64,000 nucleotides of DNA, from the NCBI RefSeq assembly GCF_030165005.1, contig NZ_JASNNW010000018.1, positions 1 to 64,000 on the forward strand, written 5' to 3'. The position numbers and the translations under genes are program-made. Source of the stretch: Blastococcus capsensis. Lineage in GTDB: Bacteria; Actinomycetota; Actinomycetes; Mycobacteriales; Geodermatophilaceae. Each line of letters starts with the position of its first letter. The stretch's first letter is position 1. Below the pieces are notes generated by a model. That model was not told the origin of the DNA, ran no database searches, and saw only the letters and a program-made list of their open reading frames with translations. Below, piece after piece: positions 8,435-17,520 of the stretch.

Positions 8435-10372
8435 TCACCGGGTGATGGGGATCGGCTCGATACCTTCCTCGGGCGGCAGGTCGAAGCCCCAGACCTGGGC
8501 GTAGAAACTCAGCTCCCCGTCCAGCGCCGCGCGAATGTTCTCCGCCTTGCGGAAGCCGTGCTGCTCGCCGGGGAACAGCAGGTAGGCGTGCGGCACGCCC
8601 CTCGTCCGCAGGGCCGCCACGATGGCTTCCGCCTGCGAGGCCGGGACGACGGCGTCCTCCTCGCCCTGGAAGACCGCCAGGGGGGTGTCGAGGGTGTCGA
8701 CGTGGTTGATCGGTGACCGCTCGGCGTAGACGTCGGCGCCCTCGGGCCACGGTGCGACCAGCCCGTCGAGGTAGCGCGACTCGAACTTGTGCGTCTCGGC
8801 AGCCAGGGCCGCGAGGTCGGCGACGCCGAAGTGGCTGGCGCCGGCGGTGAAGACGCCCGGCCGCATGGAGAGTGCGGCCAGCACGGTGTAGCCGCCGGCC
8901 GAGCCGCCGCGGATCGCCATGCGGGCCGGATCCACTCGCCCGGCGTCGGCGAGGAAGCGGGCGCACGCGACGACGTCGTCGAGGTCGACCACGCCCCACC
9001 GTCCCTGCAGCGCGTCGCGGTAACGGCGGCCGTAGCCGGTCGAGCCGCGGTAGTCGACGTGCGCGACGCAGAAGCCGCGGGAGGCGAAGTACTGGATCTC
9101 CAGGTTGAGCACGCGGTCGTGGCTGGACGTCGGCCCGCCGTGGACCATGACCACCAGCGGCGGCAGCTCGCCGTCAGGCGCATGGGTGTCCGGGTTGGCC
9201 GGCGGATAGACCACGGCGTGGGCGACGTCGATGCCGGTGCCGTCGTCGGGGGTCGGGAAGGTGAGGAACTCCGGCCGGGAGAACCGCGCCGGGTCCAGGC
9301 CGAGGTCGCGCGCCGGCCGCAGCACCTCCGTCGCTCCGCTGCCGTAGTCGACCGCGAGGACCACCCGCTCGGCCGCCGGCCCCCCTGCCGCGCAGACCGC
9401 CCGGGTGCCCTGCGCGCCCACGTACAGGAACGACGCGTAGGGCAGGTCGAGCTCCCGCGGCTCACTCCCGGGGGAGAGGACTGCGAGCCGGTCGGCGCCG
9501 TCCCGCCCGTAGGCCAGGGCGACGCTCCCGTCGGCGAGCAGGCTGAACCGCCGCTGCCCGAACACCCACTGCGGGCCGGCGATGTCGCTGCCGACGTCCA
9601 GCACCAGCTCGGCCTCGCCGCCGCCGGGACGCCGGCGGTAGAGCGACCAGACGTCGGTGCGGTCGCAGAGGAACCAGAGGGAGCCGTCCAGGCCCCACGT
9701 CGGCTGCACCACCGACTCGCCTGGGCCGCCGGCCACGACGATCTCGTTACCGTCACCCGACCGAACGACCAGCTGCGCGGCGTCCCACGGCATCGCCGGG
9801 TGGTCCCACTGCAGCCAGGCCAGCGCGCCGTCCGGCCCCGGGCGCGGGTCCGAGACGAAGTCGGGTCCGGTCACCAGGACGTCGGTGCCGCCATCCGGAC
9901 GCACCCGCACGATCTCGTTCACGACGCCGGCGGCGGCGCCGGAGGCGGGATGCGTCTCCCGGACGGCGAGCACGTCGTCGCCGGTCACCTGCAGGTCGGC
10001 GTACCGGACGCCGGCCGGCACCTCGGGCTCCGCGGTGACGGCCACGGGGTCATCGGCCCCCGGGTCCAGTCGGTACAGCCGCTGGTCGGAGAACTCGGTG
10101 AACCACAGGACGCCGCCGGACACCGTCCACGCGCCGCCGCCGTACTCGTGCACGCGGGTGCGGGCGTTCCAGGGCACGGGCAGTACGTCGGCCACCGTGC
10201 CGTCGGATGCCCGTCGCACGATCACCGACCGGCCGCCCTCGTCGGGGCGTGCCTCGGACCACCAGACGTCCTCGCCGTCCACCAGGACCTCGCCCAACCG
10301 CGCCGCGGTGCGGACGACCAGTTCGGAGGTGATCGCGGTGGGCCAGCTGCCGAACGGGAGCGAGGAGCTCAT
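8435..10372 (-). CDS. S9 family peptidase (prolyl oligopeptidase / acylaminoacyl peptidase type)
   Basis: 645 residues. The N-terminal two thirds is a WD-like/beta-propeller region with repeated short strands (LYRLDPGADDPVAVTAEP and similar). The C-terminal alpha/beta hydrolase domain carries the serine nucleophile in IRGGSAGGYTVLAALS, the acid in FQGEEDAVVPASQ and the histidine in GEQHGFRKAENI. There is no signal peptide, so it is probably cytoplasmic and cleaves short peptides. The ATG at 10370-10372 (MSSSLPFGSWPTAIT) was chosen because family similarity begins there. Confidence 0.92.
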   Translation of the reverse strand: MSSSLPFGSWPTAITSELVVRTAARLGEVLVDGEDVWWSEARPDEGGRSVIVRRASDGTVADVLPVPWNARTRVHEYGGGAWTVSGGVLWFTEFSDQRLYRLDPGADDPVAVTAEPEVPAGVRYADLQVTGDDVLAVRETHPASGAAAGVVNEIVRVRPDGGTDVLVTGPDFVSDPRPGPDGALAWLQWDHPAMPWDAAQLVVRSGDGNEIVVAGGPGESVVQPTWGLDGSLWFLCDRTDVWSLYRRRPGGGEAELVLDVGSDIAGPQWVFGQRRFSLLADGSVALAYGRDGADRLAVLSPGSEPRELDLPYASFLYVGAQGTRAVCAAGGPAAERVVLAVDYGSGATEVLRPARDLGLDPARFSRPEFLTFPTPDDGTGIDVAHAVVYPPANPDTHAPDGELPPLVVMVHGGPTSSHDRVLNLEIQYFASRGFCVAHVDYRGSTGYGRRYRDALQGRWGVVDLDDVVACARFLADAGRVDPARMAIRGGSAGGYTVLAALSMRPGVFTAGASHFGVADLAALAAETHKFESRYLDGLVAPWPEGADVYAERSPINHVDTLDTPLAVFQGEEDAVVPASQAEAIVAALRTRGVPHAYLLFPGEQHGFRKAENIRAALDGELSFYAQVWGFDLPPEEGIEPIPITR

Positions 10373-10711
10373 GCCCGTGACGTTAGCCCGGACGAGAGAT
10401 CCGGCTAGTAGCGTGGATCCATGGTTCCTGCCGGCTGTCCCAGGGCAGCAGGTGGCCATCCTGTCCGGGTAGGCACCGGAGCGCCCGGTAACAGGCTCCG
10501 GTTCGTCGTCGGGAGATGGCGGGCCGAACCGGGTGTCACAAGCCTCTGTCGAGGGAGTGGGATCGCGGGCCGTAGCGCCACCCGGCCCGAGTCAGCGCGT
10601 CACGTGGCGGCGCAAGACCGGCGGTAAGCCGTATGCGGGCAGACCGTACGTGCGAATCGAAGGGGGGATGGGAAGCAGGCCGCCGCGCGGTCTCTGCGTC
10701 CCTGACTGTCC
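10373..10711. promoter_or_regulatory. Long leader upstream of nitrile hydratase with competing stems and a possible pseudoknot
   Basis: No convincing gene lies in these 339 bp. Stem A pairs 10475-10482 (ACCGGAGC) with 10495-10502 (GCTCCGGT). Stem B pairs 10498-10505 (CCGGTTCG) with 10525-10532 (CGAACCGG); it shares bases with stem A, so the two exclude each other. Stem C (10566-10572 with 10583-10589, 7 bp) interleaves with stem D (10576-10581 with 10604-10609, 6 bp), which gives an H-type pseudoknot. A further bulged hairpin occupies about 10670-10702 next to the start codon. No Shine-Dalgarno-like sequence lies close to the alpha-subunit ATG. The region could be a cis-regulatory RNA, but at this G+C chance pairing is frequent. 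The consensus boxes of cobalamin riboswitches were not found. Confidence 0.4.
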
Positions 10712-11359
10712 ATGGGGTACGACGACAAGCACGAGCACGAGCACGAGCACGACCATCCTGAGTACAGCGAACTCTCCGAGATGGACGCGAGGGTTCGCGC
10801 GCTCGAGACTCTGCTGACCGAGAAGGGTCTGGTGGACCAAGCCGGCCTGAGTGCCGTGGTGGAGCGCTACGAGAAAGAAGTGGGGCCGCACAACGGCGCC
10901 CTGGTCGTCGCCAAGGCATGGACAGACCCCGAGTATCGGCGGTGGCTCTTCGAGGACGCAGATGCTGCCATCGAATCGCTGGGGCACGTGGGGCGCCAGG
11001 GTGAGCACATGGTCGCCCTCGAGAACACCTCGCAGCGCCACAACATGGTGGTGTGCACGCTGTGTTCCTGCTACCCATGGCCGGTGCTGGGTCTCCCGCC
11101 GGTCTGGTACAAGTCGCCGTCCTACCGTTCGAAGGTAGTGATCGACCCGCGCGGGGTGCTGGCCGATTTCGGCGTCTCGCTTCCCGAAGACACCGAGATA
11201 AAGGTCTGGGACTCGACGGCGGAGGTGCGCTACCTCGTCGTTCCCATGCGCCCCGAAGGAACGAGCGGCATGAGCGAGGAACAACTCGCCGAGCTCGTCA
11301 CCCGTGACAGCATGATCGGCACCGGGCTGATCCAGGCACCCACGGACACCGCCCGATGA
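10712..11359 (+). CDS. nthA: Nitrile hydratase alpha subunit, cobalt type, with His-rich N-terminus
   Basis: 215 residues. With the beta subunit it hydrates nitriles to amides at a low-spin metal centre. The metal claw C115-T-L-C118-S119-C120 ([12 protein letters not shown]) is present; threonine at the second position is the mark of non-corrin cobalt enzymes, whereas iron enzymes have serine. The family segments [16 protein letters not shown] and [19 protein letters not shown] are intact. The N-terminus [12 protein letters not shown] is an unusual His/Asp/Glu cluster that could bind metal. An in-frame TGA at 10703 rules out a longer start, and no clear ribosome-binding site precedes the ATG. 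It overlaps the beta gene by 4 bp (ATGA). No amidase or cobalt transporter gene lies beside it. Confidence 0.93.
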   Translation: MGYDDKHEHEHEHDHPEYSELSEMDARVRALETLLTEKGLVDQAGLSAVVERYEKEVGPHNGALVVAKAWTDPEYRRWLFEDADAAIESLGHVGRQGEHMVALENTSQRHNMVVCTLCSCYPWPVLGLPPVWYKSPSYRSKVVIDPRGVLADFGVSLPEDTEIKVWDSTAEVRYLVVPMRPEGTSGMSEEQLAELVTRDSMIGTGLIQAPTDTAR

Positions 11360-11988
11360 ACGGCGTGCACGACGTGGGCGGCATGCAGGGGTTCGGACCG
11401 GTTCTCCCCGAGACCGACGAGCCACCCTTCCACGCGGAGTGGGAGAGGCGATCCTTCGCCATCACGCTCGCAACAGGCGCACTCGGGCTGTGGAACATCG
11501 ACCAGATGCGGCACGAGCGCGAGTCCCTACCCCCGGCCGAGTACCTGTCCAGCAGCTATTACCGCATCTGGTTCCTCGCGTTGGAGAACGCTGTTCGCAG
11601 GCTTGGTCTACCGAACCGCGAAGGCCTGAGGGCGCGCACCGCCGAGGAGCTCATAGGGATGTTCTCCTCGCGCTCCAGCTACGAACGCCCCATCACCACC
11701 GAGCCGATCTTCCAACCGGGTCAACGGGTGCGTGCCCGCAACATCAACCCACGCGGACACACGCGCCTGCCCCGCTATGCGCGAGGCCATGTCGGCACTG
11801 TGATCGCGATCCGCGGAGCCCACGTCTACCCCGATCGCAATGCTGTGCCACTTGGCCAGGAGTCGAACCATGCGCCCGAGTGGCTGTACACCGTCGACTT
11901 CAGCGCACGTGAACTCTGGGGCGACGGCGCCGACCCGACCGTCACTGTTTCGATCGACGCCTGGGAGCCGTACCTGGAGGCGGCCTGA
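11356..11988 (+). CDS. nthB: Nitrile hydratase beta subunit
   Basis: 210 residues. The start [16 protein letters not shown] is the canonical beta-subunit N-terminus. The N-terminal helical domain ([32 protein letters not shown]) and the C-terminal SH3-like barrel ([31 protein letters not shown]) are complete. The subunit packs on alpha and helps form the active-site channel. The ATG overlaps the alpha stop by 4 bp and the stop overlaps the accessory gene start by 1 bp (TGATG), so the three genes are translationally coupled. The closely related thiocyanate hydrolase is an alternative identity that homology alone cannot exclude. Confidence 0.93.
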   Translation: MNGVHDVGGMQGFGPVLPETDEPPFHAEWERRSFAITLATGALGLWNIDQMRHERESLPPAEYLSSSYYRIWFLALENAVRRLGLPNREGLRARTAEELIGMFSSRSSYERPITTEPIFQPGQRVRARNINPRGHTRLPRYARGHVGTVIAIRGAHVYPDRNAVPLGQESNHAPEWLYTVDFSARELWGDGADPTVTVSIDAWEPYLEAA

Positions 11989-12350
11989 TGGATGCAACTG
12001 CCGCTGAGACGCTGGCGCAGATCGCCGCAGCCGGCGGTGGTGAGCTGCCGCTACCACCGCCCAGCAGCGAACAGGTCTTCGCCGCTCCCTGGCAGGCGCA
12101 GCTCTTCGCGATGACCGTGAGCCTGAACGAGAGGGGCCTCTTCACCTGGCGGGAGTGGGCTCGGGCTCTGGGGCGACACGTGTCCGACGGCATGCCCGAC
12201 GGCAGCGACTACTACGAGCGCTGGGCCGACGCTCTGGCAGAGATGCTGCGGACGCACGGGATAGCGACCGAGAAGGACATCGAGCACGGGACTCGGGCCT
12301 GGCATGAGGCCGCGGCCCGCACGCCGCACGGGATGCCGATCGAGCTCTGA
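11988..12350 (+). CDS. Nitrile hydratase accessory/activator protein
   Basis: 120 residues resembling the small activators (P14K/NhlE type) that share the fold of the nitrile hydratase beta N-terminal domain. The segment FAAPWQAQLFAMTVSLNERGLFTWREWARALG, followed by YYERWADALAEMLRTHGI, matches that family. In cobalt nitrile hydratases the activator carries the metallated, cysteine-oxidised alpha subunit and swaps it into the apo-enzyme. The start overlaps the beta stop by 1 bp. It is the last gene of the operon. Confidence 0.85.
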   Translation: MDATAAETLAQIAAAGGGELPLPPPSSEQVFAAPWQAQLFAMTVSLNERGLFTWREWARALGRHVSDGMPDGSDYYERWADALAEMLRTHGIATEKDIEHGTRAWHEAAARTPHGMPIEL

Positions 12351-12730
12351 TGGACCTGGGTGTCGACAAGGACTCGATGCGCTCGAGCTCTGCCGAGAAG
12401 CCGGGCGTCGGGTCCAGGCTGACAGTGGCCACGGTGTCGGGTCAGCAGCACACCGCCGGCCTGACCGGCCGCCGACACGTCGGCCGTGACGACCTGGACC
12501 CGGGAACGAGACGGGCTGCGCCTCTCCACGCGGAAGGGGCTCCTCGATCGGCGACCGAGGAACTCCCGGCAAGCCACTCCTCGCTCGTCGGAAGCACTAC
12601 TCCGTCGATCAACAACCGGTCATGGCGCGCCTCAGCGTGGAAGCCCCGGGTGAGGAAGAGCGACACCCGGTGCGGGACACGACGGCCGGCCTGCCCGGCG
12701 ACGACCCGGCTCGGGCTTACGGTCTGACGC
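12351..12730. other. 380-bp gap between nitrile hydratase operon and ftsK; no gene supported
   Basis: Reading frames here lack family resemblance and actinobacterial third-position G+C bias, so none is annotated. A weak inverted repeat pairs 12541-12546 (TCCTCG) with 12556-12561 (CGAGGA). The ftsK promoter should lie in this interval, but no confident -35/-10 pair can be named. Confidence 0.5.
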
Positions 12731-15244
12731 ATGCCTGCCCGCACCACGTCGACCCGCCGGCCGGCCGCCACCCGCAGCCGATCGGGTTCGACGGCGGCCA
12801 GCAAGAAGCGGCCCCCCAGCAAGCGGGCGCCCAACCGTCGTCCGCCCGCCAAGAAACAGGCCTCCGCCGGCCCGAGCCTCTGGCGGATCGCCAGCGGCGG
12901 CTGGAACCTGCTCGCTCGCGGCGCCGGTGGCCTCGCCCGCTCGGTGGCCCGCCCGGCCGAGGCCGAGCCGCTCGCGCCCGAACACCGGCGCGACGGCGTC
13001 GGCCTCGCCGTCCTCGGCCTGGCGATCGTCCTCGGTGCGGCCGCCTGGAGCAACGGCATCGGACCGGTCGGGGCCGGGCTGACCGACGGCGTGCGCTGGG
13101 TCGTCGGCTCGCTGGTGATGGTGCTGCCGGTCGTCCTCTTCTTCGCGTCGCTGCGGCTGCTGCGTCGCGGGCCCCGGCCCGAGGCCCGCGGGCGGCTGGC
13201 CATCGGCTGGCTGTGCACCGTGGCCTCGGTGCTGGGCATCGCGCACATCGTCGGCACGGCGGCCGACCCGCAGAAGGGACGGCCGGGTTCCGGTGGGCTC
13301 GTCGGATGGGCCGTCGGCACTCCGCTGGTCGCGGGGCTCGGCGCCGTGGTCACCATCGTCCTCCTCACGCTGCTGGCCTTCTTCGGGTTGCTGGTCATCA
13401 CCGCCACCCCGGTGCACCAGATCCCCGAGCGGCTGCGCGAGTTCACCGACCGGCTGCTCGGCCGCGAGGAGTACGACGAGGGCGATTACGACGCCTACGA
13501 CGACGAGGAGGAGCCCGAGGAGGCGCCGGTCGGCCGCCGATCCCGCCGGAAGTCGCTGTCCGAGGACCTGCTCACCACCGGCCCGATCGACCACGGCGCC
13601 TACGCCGAGGCGCCCGAGGCCACTCGCACCACCGACCCGGAGCACACGGTCCTCGCCTCGCCGCCGCCTGTTCCGGCCGCCCGGCCGCCGATCGTGGACC
13701 GCACCTCTCCGCCGGAGGACCTGCCGCCGATCACCGAGCCGGAGCAGCTGTCCATCCAGCCGGTCGAGGGCGACTACGTGCTGCCGGCGCTGTCCACCCT
13801 GCGTCCCGGCGACCCGCCGCGGGCCCGTTCCAAGGCCAACGACGTCGCCATCGAGGCGATCAGCGGTGTGCTGGAGCAGTTCAACATCGACGCCGCCGTC
13901 ACCGGGTTCACCCGCGGCCCGACGGTCACCCGCTACGAGGTCGAGCTCGGCCAGGGCGTGAAGGTCGAGAAGATCACCGCGCTGACCCGCAACATGGCCT
14001 ACGCGGTGGCCAACGACAACATCCGCATCCTCGCGCCGATCCCCGGCAAGTCCGCCGTCGGCATCGAGGTGCCCAACACCGACCGCGAGAAGGTGAGCCT
14101 GGGCGACGTCCTGCGTTCGCAGGCGGCCAAGCAGGACCCGCACCCGATGCTGGTCGGCCTGGGCAAAGACATCGAGGGCGGGTTCGTCTGCGCCAACCTG
14201 GCGAAGATGCCGCACCTGCTAGTCGCCGGTGCCACCGGCGCCGGCAAGTCCAGCTGCGTCAACTCGATATTGACCTCGCTGCTGCTCCGGGCCACGCCCG
14301 ACCAGCTGCGGATGATCCTGGTCGACCCGAAGATGGTCGAGCTGACGCCCTACGACGGCATCCCGCACCTGATCACGCCGATCATCACCGACCCCAAGAA
14401 GGCCGCCACCGCGCTGGCCTGGCTGGTCGAGGAGATGGAGCAGCGCTACCAGGACATGAAGTCCACCGGAGTCCGGCACATCGACGACTTCAACCGCAAG
14501 GTCGACAAGGGCGAGATCACGGTTCCGCCCGGCAGCGAGCGGGTCTACCGCCGTTACCCCTACATCCTCGCGATCGTCGACGAGCTCGCCGACCTCATGA
14601 TGGTGGCTCCGCGCGACGTCGAGGAACACATCGTGCGGATCACCCAGAAGGCCCGTGCCGCCGGCATCCACCTGATCCTGGCCACGCAGCGCCCGTCGGT
14701 CGACGTCGTCACCGGCCTCATCAAGGCGAACGTGCCCTCCCGGCTGGCGTTCTCCACCTCGAGCCTCACCGACAGCCGGGTCATCCTCGACCAGCCCGGT
14801 GCGGAAAAGCTCATCGGCATGGGCGACGCACTGTTCATGCCCATCGGTGCGGGAAAGCCGATGCGCGTCCAGGGCGCCTTCGTGTCCGACGCCGAGATCG
14901 AGGCGGTCGTCGAGTTCAGCAAGCGGCAGGCCGAGCCGGAGTACCGCGAGGAGGTCTTCTCCGCCGGCGCCAGCGCCGAGAAGAAGGAGATCGACGAGGA
15001 CATCGGCGGCGACCTCGACCTGCTGCTGCAAGCTGTGGAGCTGATCGTCACCAGCCAGTTCGGGTCGACGTCGATGCTGCAGCGCAAGCTGCGGGTCGGT
15101 TTCGCCAAGGCCGGCCGGCTCATGGACCTCATGGAGAGCCGCGGCATCGTCGGGCCCTCCGAGGGCTCCAAGGCCCGCGACGTGCTGATCAAGCCGGACG
15201 AGCTCGAGGCCACGCTGTTCACCATCCGCGGCGGCGAGGGCTGA
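12731..15244 (+). CDS. ftsK: DNA translocase FtsK/SpoIIIE
   Basis: 837 residues. The N-terminus is Arg/Lys/Pro rich, followed by several hydrophobic segments between about residues 90 and 230 (membrane anchor) and an acidic linker (EEYDEGDYDAYDDEEEPEE). The motor domain has the Walker A loop GATGAGKS (K506), the Walker B region YILAIVDELADLMM and the FtsK block ILATQRPSVDVVTGLIKANVPSR. The C-terminal gamma winged helix (GSTSMLQRKLRVGFAKAGRLMDLME) would read KOPS-like sequences. FtsK pumps chromosomal DNA through the division septum. An imperfect copy of its 3' end follows immediately (see repeat entry). Confidence 0.97.
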   Translation: MPARTTSTRRPAATRSRSGSTAASKKRPPSKRAPNRRPPAKKQASAGPSLWRIASGGWNLLARGAGGLARSVARPAEAEPLAPEHRRDGVGLAVLGLAIVLGAAAWSNGIGPVGAGLTDGVRWVVGSLVMVLPVVLFFASLRLLRRGPRPEARGRLAIGWLCTVASVLGIAHIVGTAADPQKGRPGSGGLVGWAVGTPLVAGLGAVVTIVLLTLLAFFGLLVITATPVHQIPERLREFTDRLLGREEYDEGDYDAYDDEEEPEEAPVGRRSRRKSLSEDLLTTGPIDHGAYAEAPEATRTTDPEHTVLASPPPVPAARPPIVDRTSPPEDLPPITEPEQLSIQPVEGDYVLPALSTLRPGDPPRARSKANDVAIEAISGVLEQFNIDAAVTGFTRGPTVTRYEVELGQGVKVEKITALTRNMAYAVANDNIRILAPIPGKSAVGIEVPNTDREKVSLGDVLRSQAAKQDPHPMLVGLGKDIEGGFVCANLAKMPHLLVAGATGAGKSSCVNSILTSLLLRATPDQLRMILVDPKMVELTPYDGIPHLITPIITDPKKAATALAWLVEEMEQRYQDMKSTGVRHIDDFNRKVDKGEITVPPGSERVYRRYPYILAIVDELADLMMVAPRDVEEHIVRITQKARAAGIHLILATQRPSVDVVTGLIKANVPSRLAFSTSSLTDSRVILDQPGAEKLIGMGDALFMPIGAGKPMRVQGAFVSDAEIEAVVEFSKRQAEPEYREEVFSAGASAEKKEIDEDIGGDLDLLLQAVELIVTSQFGSTSMLQRKLRVGFAKAGRLMDLMESRGIVGPSEGSKARDVLIKPDELEATLFTIRGGEG

Positions 15245-15312
15245 TCGCGCTGACGGCCGCGCGAGGTGGCGAGGTCGTCGCCGGGCTCACCATCCGCGGC
15301 GGCGAGGGCTGA
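15219..15312 (+). repeat. Direct duplication of the ftsK 3' end
   Basis: The last 26 bp of ftsK including its stop (15219-15244) recur exactly at 15287-15312, offset by 68 bp. Upstream of each copy similarity is weaker: DELEATLFTIRGGEG against [14 protein letters not shown]. This looks like a partly decayed tandem duplication of the gene's end. The second copy lies in another frame relative to the ftsK stop and is not read by ftsK. Confidence 0.85.
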
Positions 15313-15379
15313 CACGGCTACGGGCGGGATCACTCCGTCGGGAGGTGGGAACCGCCGGTCCGGCGACTACGATGGCCCG

Positions 15380-16846
15380 GTGACAGCCACGCACCGCCCT
15401 GCCCGGACCGTGGCCGTGGTGACGCTCGGATGTGCCCGCAACGAGGTCGACTCCGAGGAACTGGCCGGCCGGCTGGCCGCCGAGGGCTACGAGCTCGTCG
15501 AGGACGCCGACGGCGCCGATGCCGTCCTGGTCAACACCTGCGGCTTCATCGAGACGGCGAAGAAGGACTCGGTCGACGCGATCCTGGCCGCCACCGACTC
15601 CGGCGCCTCCGTCGTGGCCGTCGGCTGCATGGCCGAGCGATACGGCTCCGAGCTGGCCGGGGCGCTGCCGGAGGCCACCGTGCTCGGCTTCGACGACTAC
15701 GCCGCGATCGGGGAGCGGCTCGACGACGTCCTGTCCGGCCGCCCCCTCGTACCGCACACCCCTCGTGACCGCCGCACCCTGCTGCCGATCAGCCCGGTCC
15801 AGCGCTCCGCCGTCCTCGCCGGCGCCGGAGGGCGAGTCGAGGACAGCGCGCCGGTCATCCCGGGACACGACTGGCTCCGCCGGCGCCGGCTGACTTCGGG
15901 CCCGACGGCGGCGCTCAAGCTCGCCTCTGGCTGCGACCGGCGCTGCGCTTTTTGTGCGATCCCGGTCTTCCGGGGCGCCTTCGTCTCCCGCCCGCCCGCC
16001 GAGGTGCTGTCCGAGGCCGCCTGGCTCGCCTCGCAGGGCGTCCGCGAGCTGGTGCTGGTCAGCGAGAACTCCACGTCGTACGGCAAGGACCTCGGCGACC
16101 TTCGCTCGCTGGAGAAGCTGCTGCCGCAGCTGGCCGCCGTGGAGGGGATCGACCGCGTCCGCGTGGCCTACCTGCAGCCGGCCGAGCTCCGTCCCGGGCT
16201 GCTGGAGGTCATCGCCGGCGCGGGGGGCCACGGGAGAGTCATAGCTCCGTACTTCGACCTGTCGTTCCAGCACTCCTCCCCGACGCTGCTGCGCCGGATG
16301 CGGCGGTTCGGCGGCACCGATGACTTCCTGCGCACCATCGAACGGGCCCGTAGCCTGGCACCGGGCGCAGGCTTCCGCACCAACGTCATCCTCGGTTTCC
16401 CCGGGGAGACCGAGGACGACGTCGCTGAACTCGAGCGCTTCCTCACCGAGGGCCGCCTGGACGCGGTCGGTGTGTTCGGCTACTCCGACGAGGAGGGCAC
16501 CGAGGCGATGCGGCTGGACGGCAAGCTCGCGCAGCACGAGATCGACGCTCGCGTGCGGCGGATCACCGACCTGGTCGAGGAGCTCACCGCCCAGCGGGCC
16601 GAGGACCGGATCGGCGAGCGGGTCGAGGTCCTGCTCACCGAGGACCTGTCGGGCACCGACGGGCCCGGGACGTGGCTCGGGCACGCCGCTCACCAGGATC
16701 CCGACGCCGACGGCACCACCACCGTCACCGGGGTACCGGCCGATGCGGTGGCCGGCCGGCTGGTCGCCGCGGAGGTCGTCGACACCGAGGGCGTCGACCT
16801 CGTCGCCCGCGCGCTCGTGCCCGTCGCCGCCCCGGCGGGGCGGTGA
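15380..16846 (+). CDS. rimO: Ribosomal protein S12 methylthiotransferase RimO
   Basis: 488 residues. RimO is a radical-SAM enzyme that methylthiolates an aspartate of ribosomal protein S12. The N-terminal UPF0004 domain has its cysteines in [22 protein letters not shown] and [11 protein letters not shown]. The radical-SAM CxxxCxxC cluster is [11 protein letters not shown], and a C-terminal TRAM-like domain follows. The sequence is nearer RimO than MiaB ([20 protein letters not shown]). GTG at 15380 follows the ftsK tail repeat. The stop overlaps the pgsA GTG by 4 bp. A second methylthiotransferase, miaB, lies at 37.6 kb. Confidence 0.94.
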   Translation: MTATHRPARTVAVVTLGCARNEVDSEELAGRLAAEGYELVEDADGADAVLVNTCGFIETAKKDSVDAILAATDSGASVVAVGCMAERYGSELAGALPEATVLGFDDYAAIGERLDDVLSGRPLVPHTPRDRRTLLPISPVQRSAVLAGAGGRVEDSAPVIPGHDWLRRRRLTSGPTAALKLASGCDRRCAFCAIPVFRGAFVSRPPAEVLSEAAWLASQGVRELVLVSENSTSYGKDLGDLRSLEKLLPQLAAVEGIDRVRVAYLQPAELRPGLLEVIAGAGGHGRVIAPYFDLSFQHSSPTLLRRMRRFGGTDDFLRTIERARSLAPGAGFRTNVILGFPGETEDDVAELERFLTEGRLDAVGVFGYSDEEGTEAMRLDGKLAQHEIDARVRRITDLVEELTAQRAEDRIGERVEVLLTEDLSGTDGPGTWLGHAAHQDPDADGTTTVTGVPADAVAGRLVAAEVVDTEGVDLVARALVPVAAPAGR

Positions 16847-17514
16847 CCGCCATGACCGATGCCGCCGAACCCGTCGCGACGCCGCCACAGTCGGTCAGGC
16901 TGGTCAACCTGCCCAACGCGCTCACCGTCCTGCGGCTCGCACTCGTGCCGCTGTTCGCCGTACTGCTGCTGCAGGACCACGGCCTCGACGACACCGGGCG
17001 CTACTGGGCGACGCTGGTGTTCGGCCTGGCGATCATCACCGATCGGTACGACGGGCTCATCGCACGGCGCACCGGCCAGGTGACCGAGTTCGGCAAGCTG
17101 GCCGACCCGATCGCCGACAAGGCGCTCACCGGGACCGCGCTCATCGGCCTGTCGATCCTGGCCTTCCTGCCCTGGTGGGTGACGGCGGTGATCCTGGCCC
17201 GGGAGGTCGGCGTCACCATCCTGCGGTTCTGGGTCATCCGGCACGGGGTCATCGCGGCCAGCCGTGGCGGCAAGGCCAAGACCGTGGCGCAGTCCCTCGC
17301 GATCGCCCTCTACATCCTGCCGCTGACCGGGGCGCTGGCCACCACGCGGTGGTGGGTGATGGCCGCGGCCGTGCTGCTGACCGTGCTGTCGGGTCTGGAC
17401 TACGTGTACCGTGCCGTGACGCTGCGTCAGACCAGCGCCCGGGCCATGCGTGCCGCCGCCGCACGTCGCGCCGCGGGTACCAGCACCGGTTCCCGGACCG
17501 ACCGGGCCGCCTGA
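16843..17514 (+). CDS. pgsA: CDP-diacylglycerol-glycerol-3-phosphate 3-phosphatidyltransferase (PgsA family)
   Basis: 223 residues from the GTG at 16843; the ATG at 16852 is an alternative. The CDP-alcohol phosphatidyltransferase motif D-x2-DG-x2-AR-x8-G-x3-D-x3-D is complete ([26 protein letters not shown]). Four to six hydrophobic segments make it an integral membrane enzyme. It forms phosphatidylglycerol phosphate from CDP-diacylglycerol and glycerol-3-phosphate. The GTGA overlap with rimO supports coupling and the longer start. The position before clgR matches mycobacterial pgsA3-clgR. Confidence 0.92.
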   Translation: MTAMTDAAEPVATPPQSVRLVNLPNALTVLRLALVPLFAVLLLQDHGLDDTGRYWATLVFGLAIITDRYDGLIARRTGQVTEFGKLADPIADKALTGTALIGLSILAFLPWWVTAVILAREVGVTILRFWVIRHGVIAASRGGKAKTVAQSLAIALYILPLTGALATTRWWVMAAAVLLTVLSGLDYVYRAVTLRQTSARAMRAAAARRAAGTSTGSRTDRAA

Positions 17515-17520
17515 CCCTCC

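Noticed and set aside
10441-10660. Cobalamin riboswitch upstream of the cobalt enzyme
   Set aside because: The invariant B12-box segments could not be located on either strand; only generic stems were found.
10560-10711. Resemblance of AAGCCGTATGCGG...GTACGTGCGAATC and the following GGGGGG and hairpin to group II intron domains V and VI
   Set aside because: The 3' strand does not pair properly with the 5' strand to make a domain V, and no intron ORF or 5' end is present. The similarity stays at short words.
12350-12727. 125-codon frame after the nitrile hydratase accessory gene
   Set aside because: No homology, no ribosome site and atypical codon use; the interval is annotated as non-coding.
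12622-15312. Very long frame (896 codons) overlapping ftsK on the same strand
   Set aside because: It is an Arg/Gly/Pro-rich shadow of ftsK, which has complete family motifs in its own frame.
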